Below, piece by piece: positions 17,296 through 25,613 of a DNA stretch of 30,570 nucleotides. Within the stretch, counting starts at the first letter, position 1, and each line of letters begins with the position of its first letter. The notes below the pieces were generated by a model that saw only the letters and a list, made by a program, of their open reading frames with translations, made no database searches and was not told the origin of the DNA. Origin of the DNA: a virus; the IMG/VR virus record IMGVR_UViG_3300037088_000791, positions 1-30,570 of that record. One strand, 5' to 3'. A program made the position numbers and the translations under genes.

Positions 17296-18903
17296 GTGAA
17301 AAAGAACTCTAAAAAAAGAGCGGGGGCGGTCGCGGGTGAGGCGACGGCCGGCGGCTTATTGGTGATAGTACCAAACGCCCCCGTGGAATTTGGCGTGCCG
17401 GGGCTGATCAAGTTCCGGCGCTACCAGTTGCCAGCGTTCATGGATCGCGAGTCGGGCATCCTGATTCTCCACTGGTCGCGGCAGATCGGGAAGAGTTTCA
17501 CGCTGGCATCGTGGGCGGTGGATCGGCTGCTGTCGCAGTTGCAGCGGTACGATTCCTGGCTGATTACGGTGCTGTCCAACTCGAGGGACAACGGGGCGGA
17601 GTTCAATATCAAGTGCGCGGAGGTATGCAATAAGATGGGGTTGATGATGGTGAGCGAGGACACCTCACCGGACATCACGTACGAAAACATGCGCATGGAA
17701 TGCCGGGTCACCCTGACCGTGGGCGGGCGGACGCGGACGGGGCGCATCAAGGTTCTGGCGGCAAATCCACGGACCGCGCGCGGGTTCAGCGGGGATTTGA
17801 TCCTGGATGAATTCGCGTTCCATGAGGACAGCAACGCGATTTGGGAGGCAGCGGAGCCGATTCTGTCGAGCAACCCGGAGTTTCTGTGCCGCATCGCGAG
17901 CACGGGGAACGGGAAGCACAATATGTTTTACCGGATGTCGGCTGGCGACGGGCCGAATGACGGGACGGTGTTTATCTCGGCGCTGGGCTTCCGGGTGTGC
18001 CGCGTGACACGGTCGGAGGCGCACAAGATGGGGGTGAAGGTGTATGACCCGAACACGCGCAAGCCAATTACGCCAGAGCAGGCGCGGGCTAAGGCATTGG
18101 ACAAGCGGGCCTATGACCAAAACTACGAGTGCAAGTTCAATGATGAGAACATGGCGCTGCTGACGAATGAGCTGATCCAGCAGGCGCAGCGTGAGGGGAT
18201 ACCGATCGACGACCAGAAGTGGAGCGCAGTCTCGATGGCGCGAATGTTCCGGGCCCGGGGCGAGCTTTTCCTGGGCGGGGATATTGGTCGCAACCGGGAC
18301 ATATCAGTTTTCGCGGTGATCGAGCGCGAGGGGCTGAGCCGGAGGATTATCGCGATGCTGCGAATGTCCGGGATGCGTTTGCCGGCGCAACAAACCCAGC
18401 TCGACATGGTGTGCGCGCTGCCGAAATACCGGAAGTGCTGCATTGATATGACGGGCATCGGGCTCGGCCTGGTGGAGTACGCACAGGAGAAGTGGGGCGA
18501 CTACCGGGTCCAGGGGATAAACTTTTCCACGACGGAACCGATTAGCGACCGGATCCGGGCCGAGGGGCGCAAGACGGAAACGGCCCGAGTGACCGAGATC
18601 ATGGCGACGGACCTGCTGGGAGTGTTCGAGGACCGGACGATCACCATCGAGGTCGAGTTGGACATCGAGGCGGTGGACGATTTGCGCAAGCCGGAGAAGA
18701 TGACCTCGCCGGGCGGACGGGTGAGCATCGCGGCGGTGCGGGATGAGGCGGGGCATGCGGATCATTTCTGGGCGTTTGCGCTGGCGATCCGGGCGGCGGG
18801 AGCGGGAACGGGGCCGGCGCAGTTTTCGCGGCCCAGGAATATCTCGCAGCGGCCAATGTCGGGGATGGGAATGGGAAAGTATTCCGGGAAGGTGCTGTTG
18901 TGA
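17296..18903 (+). CDS. Large terminase (Mu gp28-like)
   Basis: This is a 535-residue packaging motor from the GTG at 17296; a TTG at 17263 would add 11 residues, and the longer open frame upstream is a shadow of the small subunit. The ATPase domain has Walker A SRQIGKS at about 61-67, Walker B LILDEFAF at about 168-175, and the coupling motif STGN at about 202-205. The nuclease domain (RNase H-like) carries GGDIGRNRD (D329), CCIDMTGIG (D384) and a late acidic/His cluster (DEAGHADHFW). It pumps DNA into the head and cuts at the ends. The order small terminase, large terminase, portal matches Mu. Confidence 0.9.
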   Translation: MKKNSKKRAGAVAGEATAGGLLVIVPNAPVEFGVPGLIKFRRYQLPAFMDRESGILILHWSRQIGKSFTLASWAVDRLLSQLQRYDSWLITVLSNSRDNGAEFNIKCAEVCNKMGLMMVSEDTSPDITYENMRMECRVTLTVGGRTRTGRIKVLAANPRTARGFSGDLILDEFAFHEDSNAIWEAAEPILSSNPEFLCRIASTGNGKHNMFYRMSAGDGPNDGTVFISALGFRVCRVTRSEAHKMGVKVYDPNTRKPITPEQARAKALDKRAYDQNYECKFNDENMALLTNELIQQAQREGIPIDDQKWSAVSMARMFRARGELFLGGDIGRNRDISVFAVIEREGLSRRIIAMLRMSGMRLPAQQTQLDMVCALPKYRKCCIDMTGIGLGLVEYAQEKWGDYRVQGINFSTTEPISDRIRAEGRKTETARVTEIMATDLLGVFEDRTITIEVELDIEAVDDLRKPEKMTSPGGRVSIAAVRDEAGHADHFWAFALAIRAAGAGTGPAQFSRPRNISQRPMSGMGMGKYSGKVLL

Positions 18904-18965
18904 GGTCCGAAGTCCGAAGTCCGAAGTCCGAAAGAAGGCCGAAGGCCGAAATCCGAAGGCCGATG
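18903..18965. repeat. 7-bp tandem repeat (GTCCGAA type)
   Basis: Four perfect copies of GTCCGAA and then about four degenerate copies (aaggccg, aaatccg and similar) follow the large terminase stop codon. Confidence 0.9.
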
Positions 18966-18973
18966 GAGGCGCT

Positions 18974-19065
18974 AGGACGCGTTGGGGGGCGTTTGGGGTG
19001 CAATCCATGCCGGGAGGGGTTCCGACGCAGCACATCGAGCGTTAAACGGGTATTAACAAGTGTTG
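18974..19065 (+). promoter_or_regulatory. 92-bp repeated element, copy A, before the portal gene
   Basis: This element is repeated at 25286-25377 without gaps and about 80 percent alike. The most conserved part is GGGGTGCAATCCATGCC, followed by a GACGC and a TTAAA-N6-TTAAC pair (19042-19057). The only two copies lie before structural gene groups, so it may hold a late promoter or activator site, or a structured RNA. Confidence 0.6.
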
Positions 19066-19071
19066 AGAAGA

Positions 19072-19106
19072 CAGTCCAAAGTCCAATGTCCCGCGTCCAA
19101 AGTCTT
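19072..19106. repeat. 7-bp tandem repeat (AAGTCCA type)
   Basis: Five heptamers (cagtcca, aagtcca, atgtccc, gcgtcca, aagtctt) precede the portal gene. Confidence 0.8.
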
Positions 19107-19110
19107 CTGG

Positions 19111-20982
19111 GTGCGGGATGGCGGAATTTCAACCTTTGGGAGGCCTGTGAACCTTAACGGCACCAGCCAATTCAACCAGGCGCGGATCGAATGGGCGATT
19201 CGGCTGAAATATTCGCCGATGCCGGAGCTGGACATGGAGATGCTGGCCTCGCAGCTCAATGCGTTCCGGATCGGCGAGATGCGCGTCGTGGGCAAGACGT
19301 GGGAAGTAATGATGGAGCGGGACGGGGAACTGGCCGTCAATGCCGACAAACGGGCGGCGGACCTGGCCGGCATGAGCTGGAAAGTGGTCAGCGATGGCAG
19401 TCCGGACGGGGATAAGCACGCGGCGGCGCTGCAATACTTCTACGACCACCTGAAAGTGACTGAGGCGCTGGATCAGGACGTTTGCGGGAATGCCGACCAT
19501 TTGATTTACCAGATGGCGTCGGCGCACTCTTACCGCTACAGCGTGCACGAGATGCTGATGCGGGTGGATAATCCGGCGGCCATGGAAGTGACGGCGGAGT
19601 TCCGGCATACGCCGGTTTGGTTTTTCGAGTCGCGTCGGGGTTACCTCGGCTATTTGCAGCACATTTTCGACATGTACGGGGTGCCCTGCGTGTCGGGGGA
19701 ATGGCTGACCTGCGTGGGGCTGGGCTGGATGCGGCCGCTTTCGATGGCCTTTGCGATGAAACATTTCGCGCTGCGGGATTGGCTGCTGTTCTGCACGCGC
19801 TATGGCAGCGGGTTCCTCGAGGGAATCACGGACGCGCAAAAGGACTCGCCGGAATGGGGCCAGGCCGTGGAAGCGCTCGAGGCCATCGCGAATGACGGCG
19901 TGGTGCTCCATAACCGCGGGGTGGATTTCAAGTTCCTCGACCAGGCGGCCAAGAATGCGCTGCCTTTCCAGCCGATTATCGAGATGATCAACGGGCTGTA
20001 CGCGAAGTGTTACCGGGGAGTGGATCTGGCGACGGGCTCGCGGTCAAGCGCCAGCCAGCCGGGGCAATCGTCTAAGAGCCCGGTCGGGGCGAGCGTGCAG
20101 AAGGAAGAGAGCGGGATCTACCTGGTGCGGGACTGCAAGTGGCTGACGGGGTATGCGAATGACCGGATTGATGTGCCGGTGATCCGCTACCTGTTCAACC
20201 AGCAGCCGCGGGCCTGGTTCGCGCTCATGCCGCCGCTCGAAGACATGACGAGCGACGACCTGGCCAGCGCGCAAGCCCTGGTGCCGATGGGTCTGAGGCT
20301 CGCTCTGAGCGAAGTCTATGGCCGTTTCCGCTGGCGCCAGCCCGAGGCGGGCGAGCCGGTGCTGATCCCGGCCCAGGCGCCCGCCATGCCCGGCGAAGAC
20401 CCGGAGGCGAAACCCGCCGGCCCGAATGGCAAGCAGCCCAATGCCGGACAGCAGAAACCGAAGCCGAATCCGCCGCCCGCGCCCGCCAACGGCGGCAAGG
20501 TCAAAGGCGCCAAAGGCCCGCCCGCCGCGGCGGACCGCAAGACGCAGCCGGCTTTGGAGGAAGCTCCCATCGCCGCGGGCGCTGATCCGGATAAGAATCC
20601 CGAAAGCCAAACGGCCAGCACGGCCATGCCGGATACGCAGGTGGATGCCGGCGGCTTCTGGAGCCGGGCCGGCCTGCTGCCGAAAGGTGCGGACGGCCAG
20701 ACGCTGCCGATGCCATCGCTCGGCTACGCCCTCCCGCAAGACAAGACGCAGCCGGAAGTAAAGGTATTTGCGGCCGCGGTCGCACACGACATCGAGCCGA
20801 TGCTGGCGCGGCTGGCGAAGGTCAGCGGGATCAAAGACGACGGGATTTTCAAGACGAAGCTGCACGATCTGATGCGCGACTGGGATGCGCTGGCTAATGA
20901 CATCCAGGCGGATCCCCGCTCGCTACGGGTGCTCGAACAGATCCTGCAACAGGGGGTTTTACGGGGAGTGACAAAAACATGA
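19111..20982 (+). CDS. Mu gp29-like portal protein (DUF935)
   Basis: This protein of about 623 residues forms the dodecameric ring through which DNA enters the head. The segment RDGGISTFGRPVN near the start matches the family's '..D.fGRpi' opening, and the body (helices at 90-330) follows DUF935, with RYGSGFLEG and LPFQPIIEMINGLYAKCYRG. The C-terminal 200 residues are Pro/Ala/Lys-rich linker followed by a helical end. The GTG at 19111 is my best start; a TTG at 19060 and a GTG at 19147 are alternatives. Its stop overlaps the protease ATG. Confidence 0.85.
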   Translation: MRDGGISTFGRPVNLNGTSQFNQARIEWAIRLKYSPMPELDMEMLASQLNAFRIGEMRVVGKTWEVMMERDGELAVNADKRAADLAGMSWKVVSDGSPDGDKHAAALQYFYDHLKVTEALDQDVCGNADHLIYQMASAHSYRYSVHEMLMRVDNPAAMEVTAEFRHTPVWFFESRRGYLGYLQHIFDMYGVPCVSGEWLTCVGLGWMRPLSMAFAMKHFALRDWLLFCTRYGSGFLEGITDAQKDSPEWGQAVEALEAIANDGVVLHNRGVDFKFLDQAAKNALPFQPIIEMINGLYAKCYRGVDLATGSRSSASQPGQSSKSPVGASVQKEESGIYLVRDCKWLTGYANDRIDVPVIRYLFNQQPRAWFALMPPLEDMTSDDLASAQALVPMGLRLALSEVYGRFRWRQPEAGEPVLIPAQAPAMPGEDPEAKPAGPNGKQPNAGQQKPKPNPPPAPANGGKVKGAKGPPAAADRKTQPALEEAPIAAGADPDKNPESQTASTAMPDTQVDAGGFWSRAGLLPKGADGQTLPMPSLGYALPQDKTQPEVKVFAAAVAHDIEPMLARLAKVSGIKDDGIFKTKLHDLMRDWDALANDIQADPRSLRVLEQILQQGVLRGVTKT

Positions 20983-21920
20983 AATCAACAAATCCTGACA
21001 TCGTCCTGCAACTAGCCCTGGGGAACGGGGAAATCGACGCGGATGGCTGGGCGCTGATCGCGCCGTTTGGCGAGCATCCGAAGACGCGGGTTTACCGCGA
21101 GGACGGGCAGATTAAGGAGCAGCAGTTTATCCAGGTGCTGGATAACGAATCGGCGGACGCGCTGCTGGCCAAGGAGAATTCATTTTTCCGCAAGCTGCGC
21201 CGGGCGCTGGTGGGGATTCCCACGTTCAAGGGGCACGGCGACCTGAATGATGCCGATCCGGCGGCGGTATCGAACGAGGCGCAAAAGATCAAGATTGGCG
21301 TCGTGGACCAGGTGCGCAAGGGCGAGCGTGGCATCGAGGCGCACTTTGCCCTGGATAACGAGGGGGCGGAGGCAGTCGAGGCGGGTTTCAAGTATCCCAG
21401 CGCATTCTGGTGGGTCTTACCCATCGCCAATGGCCAATCAGATGGCAAGGCGATCCGCTGCCGGCCCTTCAAGCTGATTTCGGTGGCGTTGACGCCTTAT
21501 CCAAACATTTCGGGGGTTGAGAGCCTTGCCAATGCAGCCCCCGAGGAACAATCAGGGCAAGAAAAACAATCAAACGACAAGGAAAACATGTTACGCGAAC
21601 AGATCATTGGGTGCCTGATTGCCAAGGGCGTGCCCATTCAGAACGAAATGACGGATGGGCAGCTGCTGGCCGTGCTGGCGAACGAGTTTCACGGGAATCA
21701 ATCCACGGGCGCCGAAGTGCATGGCTCGCATAACGAAGCGAGCCGCAGTGCGCACACGGCATCGGCGGATGCGAACAGCAAGGGTGGCCATGAAGCGGCT
21801 GCGAAGGCGCATTTGAAGGCCGCCGCGGCGCAGGACAAGGCTGGGAACGGCGAGACGGCGGAGATGCACCGGAAGATGGCGCAGTATCACGCGAGCCGGG
21901 CGGGCCGATTCGGCAAGTAA
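20979..21920 (+). CDS. Mu gpI-like head maturation protease and scaffold
   Basis: This 313-residue protein begins with an ATGA overlap to the portal gene. The first 190 residues (IAPFGEHPKTRVYREDGQIK, then PTFKGHGDLN with a conserved His, and KLISVALTPYPNISGVESL) fit the Mu gpI family of head proteases, in which a His and a downstream Ser (in SVALTPYPN) build the active site. The C-terminal part is Ala/His/Lys-rich and helical, the usual scaffold region; in Mu the scaffold (gpZ) is a shorter product of the same gene. An internal ATG at 21589 could serve similarly. Confidence 0.75.
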   Translation: MKSTNPDIVLQLALGNGEIDADGWALIAPFGEHPKTRVYREDGQIKEQQFIQVLDNESADALLAKENSFFRKLRRALVGIPTFKGHGDLNDADPAAVSNEAQKIKIGVVDQVRKGERGIEAHFALDNEGAEAVEAGFKYPSAFWWVLPIANGQSDGKAIRCRPFKLISVALTPYPNISGVESLANAAPEEQSGQEKQSNDKENMLREQIIGCLIAKGVPIQNEMTDGQLLAVLANEFHGNQSTGAEVHGSHNEASRSAHTASADANSKGGHEAAAKAHLKAAAAQDKAGNGETAEMHRKMAQYHASRAGRFGK

Positions 21921-21978
21921 TGATTTTGGCGGCGTCTGAGCGCAGCCAGAGAACACAAACAACAACGAAAGATAAAGC

Positions 21979-22590
21979 ATGAAGAATATAATGATTGGAT
22001 GGCTGGCGGGCCGGGGTGTCACCCTGAGTCCTGACAGCAGCGACCAGGTCGTCATGAGCGCGGTGCAAACCGCGGCCACGGCGGCGCAGGGTCAAATCAG
22101 CGCGCTCGGCAACGAAAAGAGCGAGCTGGGCGGGCGCATCACGGCGCTGGAAAACGAGCGCAACACGGAGAAGAGCCGGGCGGACCAGGCGACGACGGCG
22201 CTGGCAAACGAGCAATCGGCGCGCAAGGCCGAGCGCAAGGGCCGGGCCGAGGCGACGACGGACCTGGCGATTCATCGCGGGATCCTGACCATGGCGGAGC
22301 GCGAGGGGCAAGTGACGGCGCTGGAGAATTCGGCGGACTTCGATAAGGACGCCGAGGCGTTGCTCGCCAAACAGCCGGCCACCAAGACGACCAGCAACAA
22401 TACGTCGGTAAGTGGCAAGCAGTCGGCTGCCCTCAGCAATGAGGAGCAGGAGACGCGGGCGCAGTACGACACGGCGTTCAAGGCCGAACTCATCGCCAAC
22501 GGGCAGGACCCGGTGCGGGCGCATGCGGCGGTCATGAAGAAGCCGGAATACAAGGGGCTGGCGCAGAAGCTGACGCCGAAGAAAGGTTAA
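21979..22590 (+). CDS. Coiled-coil scaffold-like head protein
   Basis: This is a 203-residue protein with an N-terminal short hydrophobic part and a long coiled-coil (about 40-100, KSELGGRITALENERNTEKS and on). The end is Lys/Gln-rich (EYKGLAQKLTPKKG). It sits between the protease and the decoration and capsid genes, where a scaffold or capsid assembly factor is usual. It is not a close relative of a named family, so the role is inferred from position and coiled-coil content. Confidence 0.5.
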   Translation: MKNIMIGWLAGRGVTLSPDSSDQVVMSAVQTAATAAQGQISALGNEKSELGGRITALENERNTEKSRADQATTALANEQSARKAERKGRAEATTDLAIHRGILTMAEREGQVTALENSADFDKDAEALLAKQPATKTTSNNTSVSGKQSAALSNEEQETRAQYDTAFKAELIANGQDPVRAHAAVMKKPEYKGLAQKLTPKKG

Positions 22591-22608
22591 AGGCTAAAGG
22601 CTAAAGTC
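22581..22608. repeat. 7-bp tandem repeat (TAAAGGC type)
   Basis: Four heptamers (gaaaggt, taaaggc, taaaggc, taaagtc) cross the stop codon of the scaffold-like gene. Confidence 0.75.
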
Positions 22609-22625
22609 GAACAGGAATCAAAAAT

Positions 22626-22934
22626 ATGGGTGAGAAACAAACACAGACGCCGGCGGCGGACCTGGCGCCCGAGAATGCGGGGGTTCAAGCGCTCGGAAAC
22701 AGCCGCCGCGTGGCACGGACGCCGCCGGTGGACATGGCACACGAGAACATGGGGCTGAAGGCGCGGGTGGCCGTGCTGGAGGCGGAGAAGACGCAACGGA
22801 CCGCGGATGAGGGATTGATCTCGGCCAAGATGGCGCGGGGGCTTTCGCGGGGGCAGGCAGTCGCGGTGATCACACGGCAGCGGGAGTACGACACGGCTAA
22901 GAAGGCGGCGGAGGCTAAAACCAAAACGAAGTAA
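22626..22934 (+). CDS. Hypothetical head-region protein
   Basis: This is a 102-residue charged helical protein (LKARVAVLEAEKTQRTADEG at about 45-64, then GLSRGQAVAVITRQREYDTA) with a Pro/Ala-rich start and a Lys-rich end. Such small charged proteins are common between scaffold and capsid genes. No known family is recognised. It may help assembly or be a minor internal component. Confidence 0.5.
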   Translation: MGEKQTQTPAADLAPENAGVQALGNSRRVARTPPVDMAHENMGLKARVAVLEAEKTQRTADEGLISAKMARGLSRGQAVAVITRQREYDTAKKAAEAKTKTK

Positions 22935-22978
22935 CAGCAGACAAAAGCAGAAAACAGAAAGCAGAAAACAGAAAGCAA
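22935..22978. repeat. 7-bp tandem repeat (AGAAAGC type)
   Basis: About six heptamers alternating agaaaac and agaaagc precede the start of the decoration protein gene at 22989. Confidence 0.85.
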
Positions 22979-22988
22979 GAATCGAAAC

Positions 22989-23534
22989 ATGAAGAGAATC
23001 AAACAATTAATGGTGGCCGTGCTTGGCACGCTGGCCGCGACCTGGGATCGCCTGACGAAGCCGGCGGGGTTCGCCCTGCCGAATGAATTGGCCCTGATGA
23101 ACGAACATGGGGTCGAGACGCTGATCATCAACGCTGGCACAGCGCCGGTGTCCAGCCGCTACCTGCTCTATAAGCGCGGGTCGGGCGGGGCGAATTTCTG
23201 CGACATCTGCACGGCGAGCGATCTGCCGATGGGCATTTCGAGCGATTCACCTTACCAGGACGCGGATCTGGTGAACGTGCGTCGCCTCGGGCTCCGGAAA
23301 GGGTTCGAGATCGGGATGGCCGCAACAGCCATCACGATCGATCACTTGGTGACACCGGCGGCAGCGGGCAAGGTCCAGGACCTGTCGCTCATTTCCGCGG
23401 GCGCGAATTACTACGTGATTGGCCGGTGCAATAAAACCGTCGCCGCCCTGGCGGAGGTCTCCTTCGTCCCGTGCACGCCTTACCTGGTGACCGTGGCGTC
23501 GCTGGGAAGCTGGTCGCTCGCCAATCCGGCATAA
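22989..23534 (+). CDS. Head decoration-like protein
   Basis: This is a 181-residue protein just before the major capsid gene. An N-terminal positively charged segment (MKRIKQLMVAVLGTLAATWD) with a mildly hydrophobic helix precedes a beta-rich body ending LITPAAAG-like: TIDHLVTPAAAGKVQDLSL, then GANYYVIGRCNKTVAALAEV, the typical pattern of small capsid decoration proteins (DUF2190-like, 'g.v.g.a..aa.aG..v.v'). It probably sits on the capsid surface as cement. The N-terminal hydrophobic part is unusual for one. Confidence 0.55.
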   Translation: MKRIKQLMVAVLGTLAATWDRLTKPAGFALPNELALMNEHGVETLIINAGTAPVSSRYLLYKRGSGGANFCDICTASDLPMGISSDSPYQDADLVNVRRLGLRKGFEIGMAATAITIDHLVTPAAAGKVQDLSLISAGANYYVIGRCNKTVAALAEVSFVPCTPYLVTVASLGSWSLANPA

Positions 23535-23540
23535 CCCCCG

Positions 23541-23575
23541 AAGTCTAAAGTCTAAAGTCTGAAGTCTAAAGTCGA
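23541..23575. repeat. 7-bp tandem repeat (AAGTCTA type)
   Basis: Five heptamers (aagtcta, aagtcta, aagtctg, aagtcta, aagtcga) precede the major capsid gene. Confidence 0.9.
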
Positions 23576-23589
23576 AGAAAGAAAAGAAC

Positions 23590-24627
23590 ATGAATAGAAT
23601 TGACATACCCCTGGCACTGGCGAACACGCGCGCGGGCCTGGCGTTTATGCAGAGCGGCGTGGTGCTGAGCAACGACTGGGCGGGAATGCCGAGTGGCACG
23701 ATCTGTCTGCCCAATGATTCGTTGCTGCGGCAGACGGAAAACATCGAAGAGCTGACGGCTTTTGCCGCGAGCTACGATTCAATGGTCGGCAACGGGCTGG
23801 CGCGGTTGCGGGATTTCCTGGCACCGCCGAGGCCGAGCAGCAGCCGGATTTTCCGGTTGACGACCTATAACGAAAACGAGCCGTGGGAAACGGTGGATTA
23901 CAACCGGATTAAACGCGGCATCCTGGCGGATTTTGCCGAAGTGCGGCAGCGCACGGCGGCCAAGAGCGACCTGCAAGCGCCGAATCGCGGGTTGTCCGTG
24001 ATTCTGGACCGGGATGAGCTGAAGGACAAGCCGGAGTGGCAGCAGACGCACACGAAATGGCTGATTGACCTGCTCAACCGGGCGACCGTGCTCGAAGCGG
24101 TGGATACCTTCACGGCGGCGGCGACGGCGGACGCGGTCACCTGGGATGCGGCAAGCAACCCAGACCTGGACATCAGGACGCGGGTCATCACGCTGGCGAA
24201 CACGACGGGCTTCTACCCGCAGAACGTGGCCTATGGCGACGCGGCTCATCTGGCGCGGCAGACAGCCTACGAGAACCAGCTCACGGCTGGGTCACTGGCG
24301 CGGGCGGGGCAGTTCACCGAAGCGGAGATCGCCACAGCGCTCGGCATTTCCAATGTGCTCATCAATGCGGAGCGCTATCAGAGCAGCTCGACGGCGAAGT
24401 CGGAAATCCTGGGTAAGAACGTCCTCATCTTCACGGGGATCAAGGACGCCGGCCCGATGGATCCGAGCAACATCGTGCGGCATGTCGTCGGCGGCCAATA
24501 CGGCAGCGGCGAATACGCGGTCTATGTCACCGACCTGGGCGTCAAGAAGATCGCCATCACCGTGGAGAATTACGAATACCTCCACACGCAGCACACGACG
24601 GGGATCATGAAGCTGGCCATCAACTAG
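23590..24627 (+). CDS. Major capsid protein
   Basis: This is a 345-residue protein following protease, scaffold-like and decoration genes. It fits a HK97-fold coat protein: a helical N-arm, a central spine-helix region (LIDLLNRATVLEAVDTFTAA) and late strands (NVLIFTGIKDAGPMDPSNI, then HVVGGQYGSGEYAVYVTDLG) and a C-terminal strand region (KIAITVENYEY). It most resembles phage coat proteins with a GSGEY-like ending that form the T=7 shell, although the exact family is not certain. It is one of the larger late genes and is probably the most abundant product. Confidence 0.7.
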   Translation: MNRIDIPLALANTRAGLAFMQSGVVLSNDWAGMPSGTICLPNDSLLRQTENIEELTAFAASYDSMVGNGLARLRDFLAPPRPSSSRIFRLTTYNENEPWETVDYNRIKRGILADFAEVRQRTAAKSDLQAPNRGLSVILDRDELKDKPEWQQTHTKWLIDLLNRATVLEAVDTFTAAATADAVTWDAASNPDLDIRTRVITLANTTGFYPQNVAYGDAAHLARQTAYENQLTAGSLARAGQFTEAEIATALGISNVLINAERYQSSSTAKSEILGKNVLIFTGIKDAGPMDPSNIVRHVVGGQYGSGEYAVYVTDLGVKKIAITVENYEYLHTQHTTGIMKLAIN

Positions 24628-24635
24628 CTGTAATC

Positions 24636-24663
24636 AAAGCAGAAAGCAGAAAGCAGAAAGCAA
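24636..24663. repeat. 7-bp tandem repeat (AAAGCAG type)
   Basis: Four heptamers (aaagcag x3 and aaagcaa) precede the secreted protein gene. The same motif returns at 29358-29385 and 30179-30199. Confidence 0.9.
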
Positions 24664-24667
24664 AGAC

Positions 24668-25186
24668 ATGAATACGATCAAGAAAATCAAGGCGCGGGTG
24701 CTGGTGGGGTTGGCCGTGCTGGTGGCGATGGCGCTGCCGGCAATGGGCCAGACGCTCAGTCCGCGTATTTCCACGCTGGCATTGGCGCTGAGCTGCACGA
24801 ACGGCTCGACGCTGACGATCGGCACCTCGACTAACATAGTGCAGGGATTCGCGGCGACGCACCGGATGCAGTTATGCGCGGTCATCGCGCCGTTGGGAAC
24901 GACGGCGCTGACGAAGGCGAACTTCTGCACCAACCTGGTGATGACGTTCCAATACCTGGTGGGAACGAACGTGACGACCGATACGCCGTTCACGTGGACC
25001 ATCGACAATAACCAGCTCGCGGGCGGGGCACTGGCGGCCGGGAACACGAACGCCATCACGGTGCGGACAAATCTGCCCGTCGAGGCTTGTGACAGCCTCT
25101 CGGGGATAAAGTTGGGCACGGCGCTGGGATCGAGCACAAACGCGGCTGGATTCTCGCTGACCGTGCTGACGGCGCAAACGCCATAG
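24668..25186 (+). CDS. Protein with Sec signal peptide, head region
   Basis: This is a 172-residue protein with a clear Sec signal peptide: basic start (MNTIKKIKAR), hydrophobic core (VLVGLAVLVAMALPAMG) and a likely cleavage after AMG or ending AMGQ. The mature part is beta-rich and Thr/Asn-rich with several Cys (about 43, 71, 88, 140), compatible with disulfides. An exported protein between capsid and connector genes is unusual, since virion assembly is cytoplasmic. It could be a host-surface or exclusion factor rather than a structural protein. Confidence 0.6.
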   Translation: MNTIKKIKARVLVGLAVLVAMALPAMGQTLSPRISTLALALSCTNGSTLTIGTSTNIVQGFAATHRMQLCAVIAPLGTTALTKANFCTNLVMTFQYLVGTNVTTDTPFTWTIDNNQLAGGALAAGNTNAITVRTNLPVEACDSLSGIKLGTALGSSTNAAGFSLTVLTAQTP

Positions 25187-25202
25187 CCTTTAGTGCACAG
25201 AG

Positions 25203-25235
25203 CCCGGCCGCCGTCTGTAGGGGGCGGCGGCCGGG
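25203..25235 (+). terminator. Strong GC hairpin, possible terminator
   Basis: CCCGGCCGCC (25203-25212) pairs perfectly with GGCGGCCGGG (25226-25235) around a 13-base loop, 17 bases after the stop codon of the secreted protein gene. It lacks a T-run, so it may be a factor-dependent or processing hairpin. Confidence 0.6.
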
Positions 25236-25246
25236 ACTCCTCTCAC

Positions 25247-25274
25247 GAATGATGAAGGATGAATGATGAAGGAT
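25247..25274. repeat. 7-bp tandem repeat (GAATGAT type)
   Basis: Four heptamers (gaatgat, gaaggat, gaatgat, gaaggat) follow the hairpin and precede the 92-bp element. Confidence 0.85.
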
Positions 25275-25285
25275 GAAATGGGCGC

Positions 25286-25377
25286 AGGACGCGTTGGGGG
25301 ACGGTTGGGGTGCAATCCATGCCCGGAGGGCGTGCGACGCCACCAGCGAAGCGTTAACAGGCTATTAACAGGTGTTT
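25286..25377 (+). promoter_or_regulatory. 92-bp repeated element, copy B, before the connector genes
   Basis: It aligns without gaps with 18974-19065. The TTAAC pair (25354-25369) has an 11-base period. It follows the hairpin and precedes the small gene at 25396, so it may restart transcription after a terminator. Its sequence shows no clear standard -35/-10 pair; a TATTAA-like box is present near 25363. Confidence 0.6.
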
Positions 25378-25395
25378 GGTACAGAGTCTAAAGTT

Positions 25396-25593
25396 ATGCC
25401 GCGTGAATTGTTGCCCCTTAGAAAAAACCGGGAGACGCACACGAAAGCGGAGTTGTTTCCACGGACGGAGGCGCGAGTGGTGGCCGGATACGGTGGGAGG
25501 GCGTGGGACCGGCGGATCGTGAAGTGGGAGCTGCGGGAGATGGCGGCGGACGGGATCGGTAGGGAAGAGGGGAAAGCGCTAAGCACGGAGTGA
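25396..25593 (+). CDS. Hypothetical small basic protein
   Basis: This is a 65-residue protein with a basic N-terminus (MPRELLPLRKNRETHTKAEL) and a charged helical end (IVKWELREMAADGIGREEG). No known family is recognised. The ATG is 19 bases after the 92-bp element. It may be a small head-tail connector or regulatory protein. A 7-bp type repeat follows its stop. Confidence 0.45.
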   Translation: MPRELLPLRKNRETHTKAELFPRTEARVVAGYGGRAWDRRIVKWELREMAADGIGREEGKALSTE

Positions 25594-25611
25594 AGCGTGG
25601 AGCGTGAAATG
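25591..25611. repeat. Short 7-bp repeat (TGAAGCG type)
   Basis: Three heptamers (tgaagcg, tggagcg, tgaaatg) bridge the two connector-region genes and include the stop codon of the first. Confidence 0.5.
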
Positions 25612-25613
25612 AT

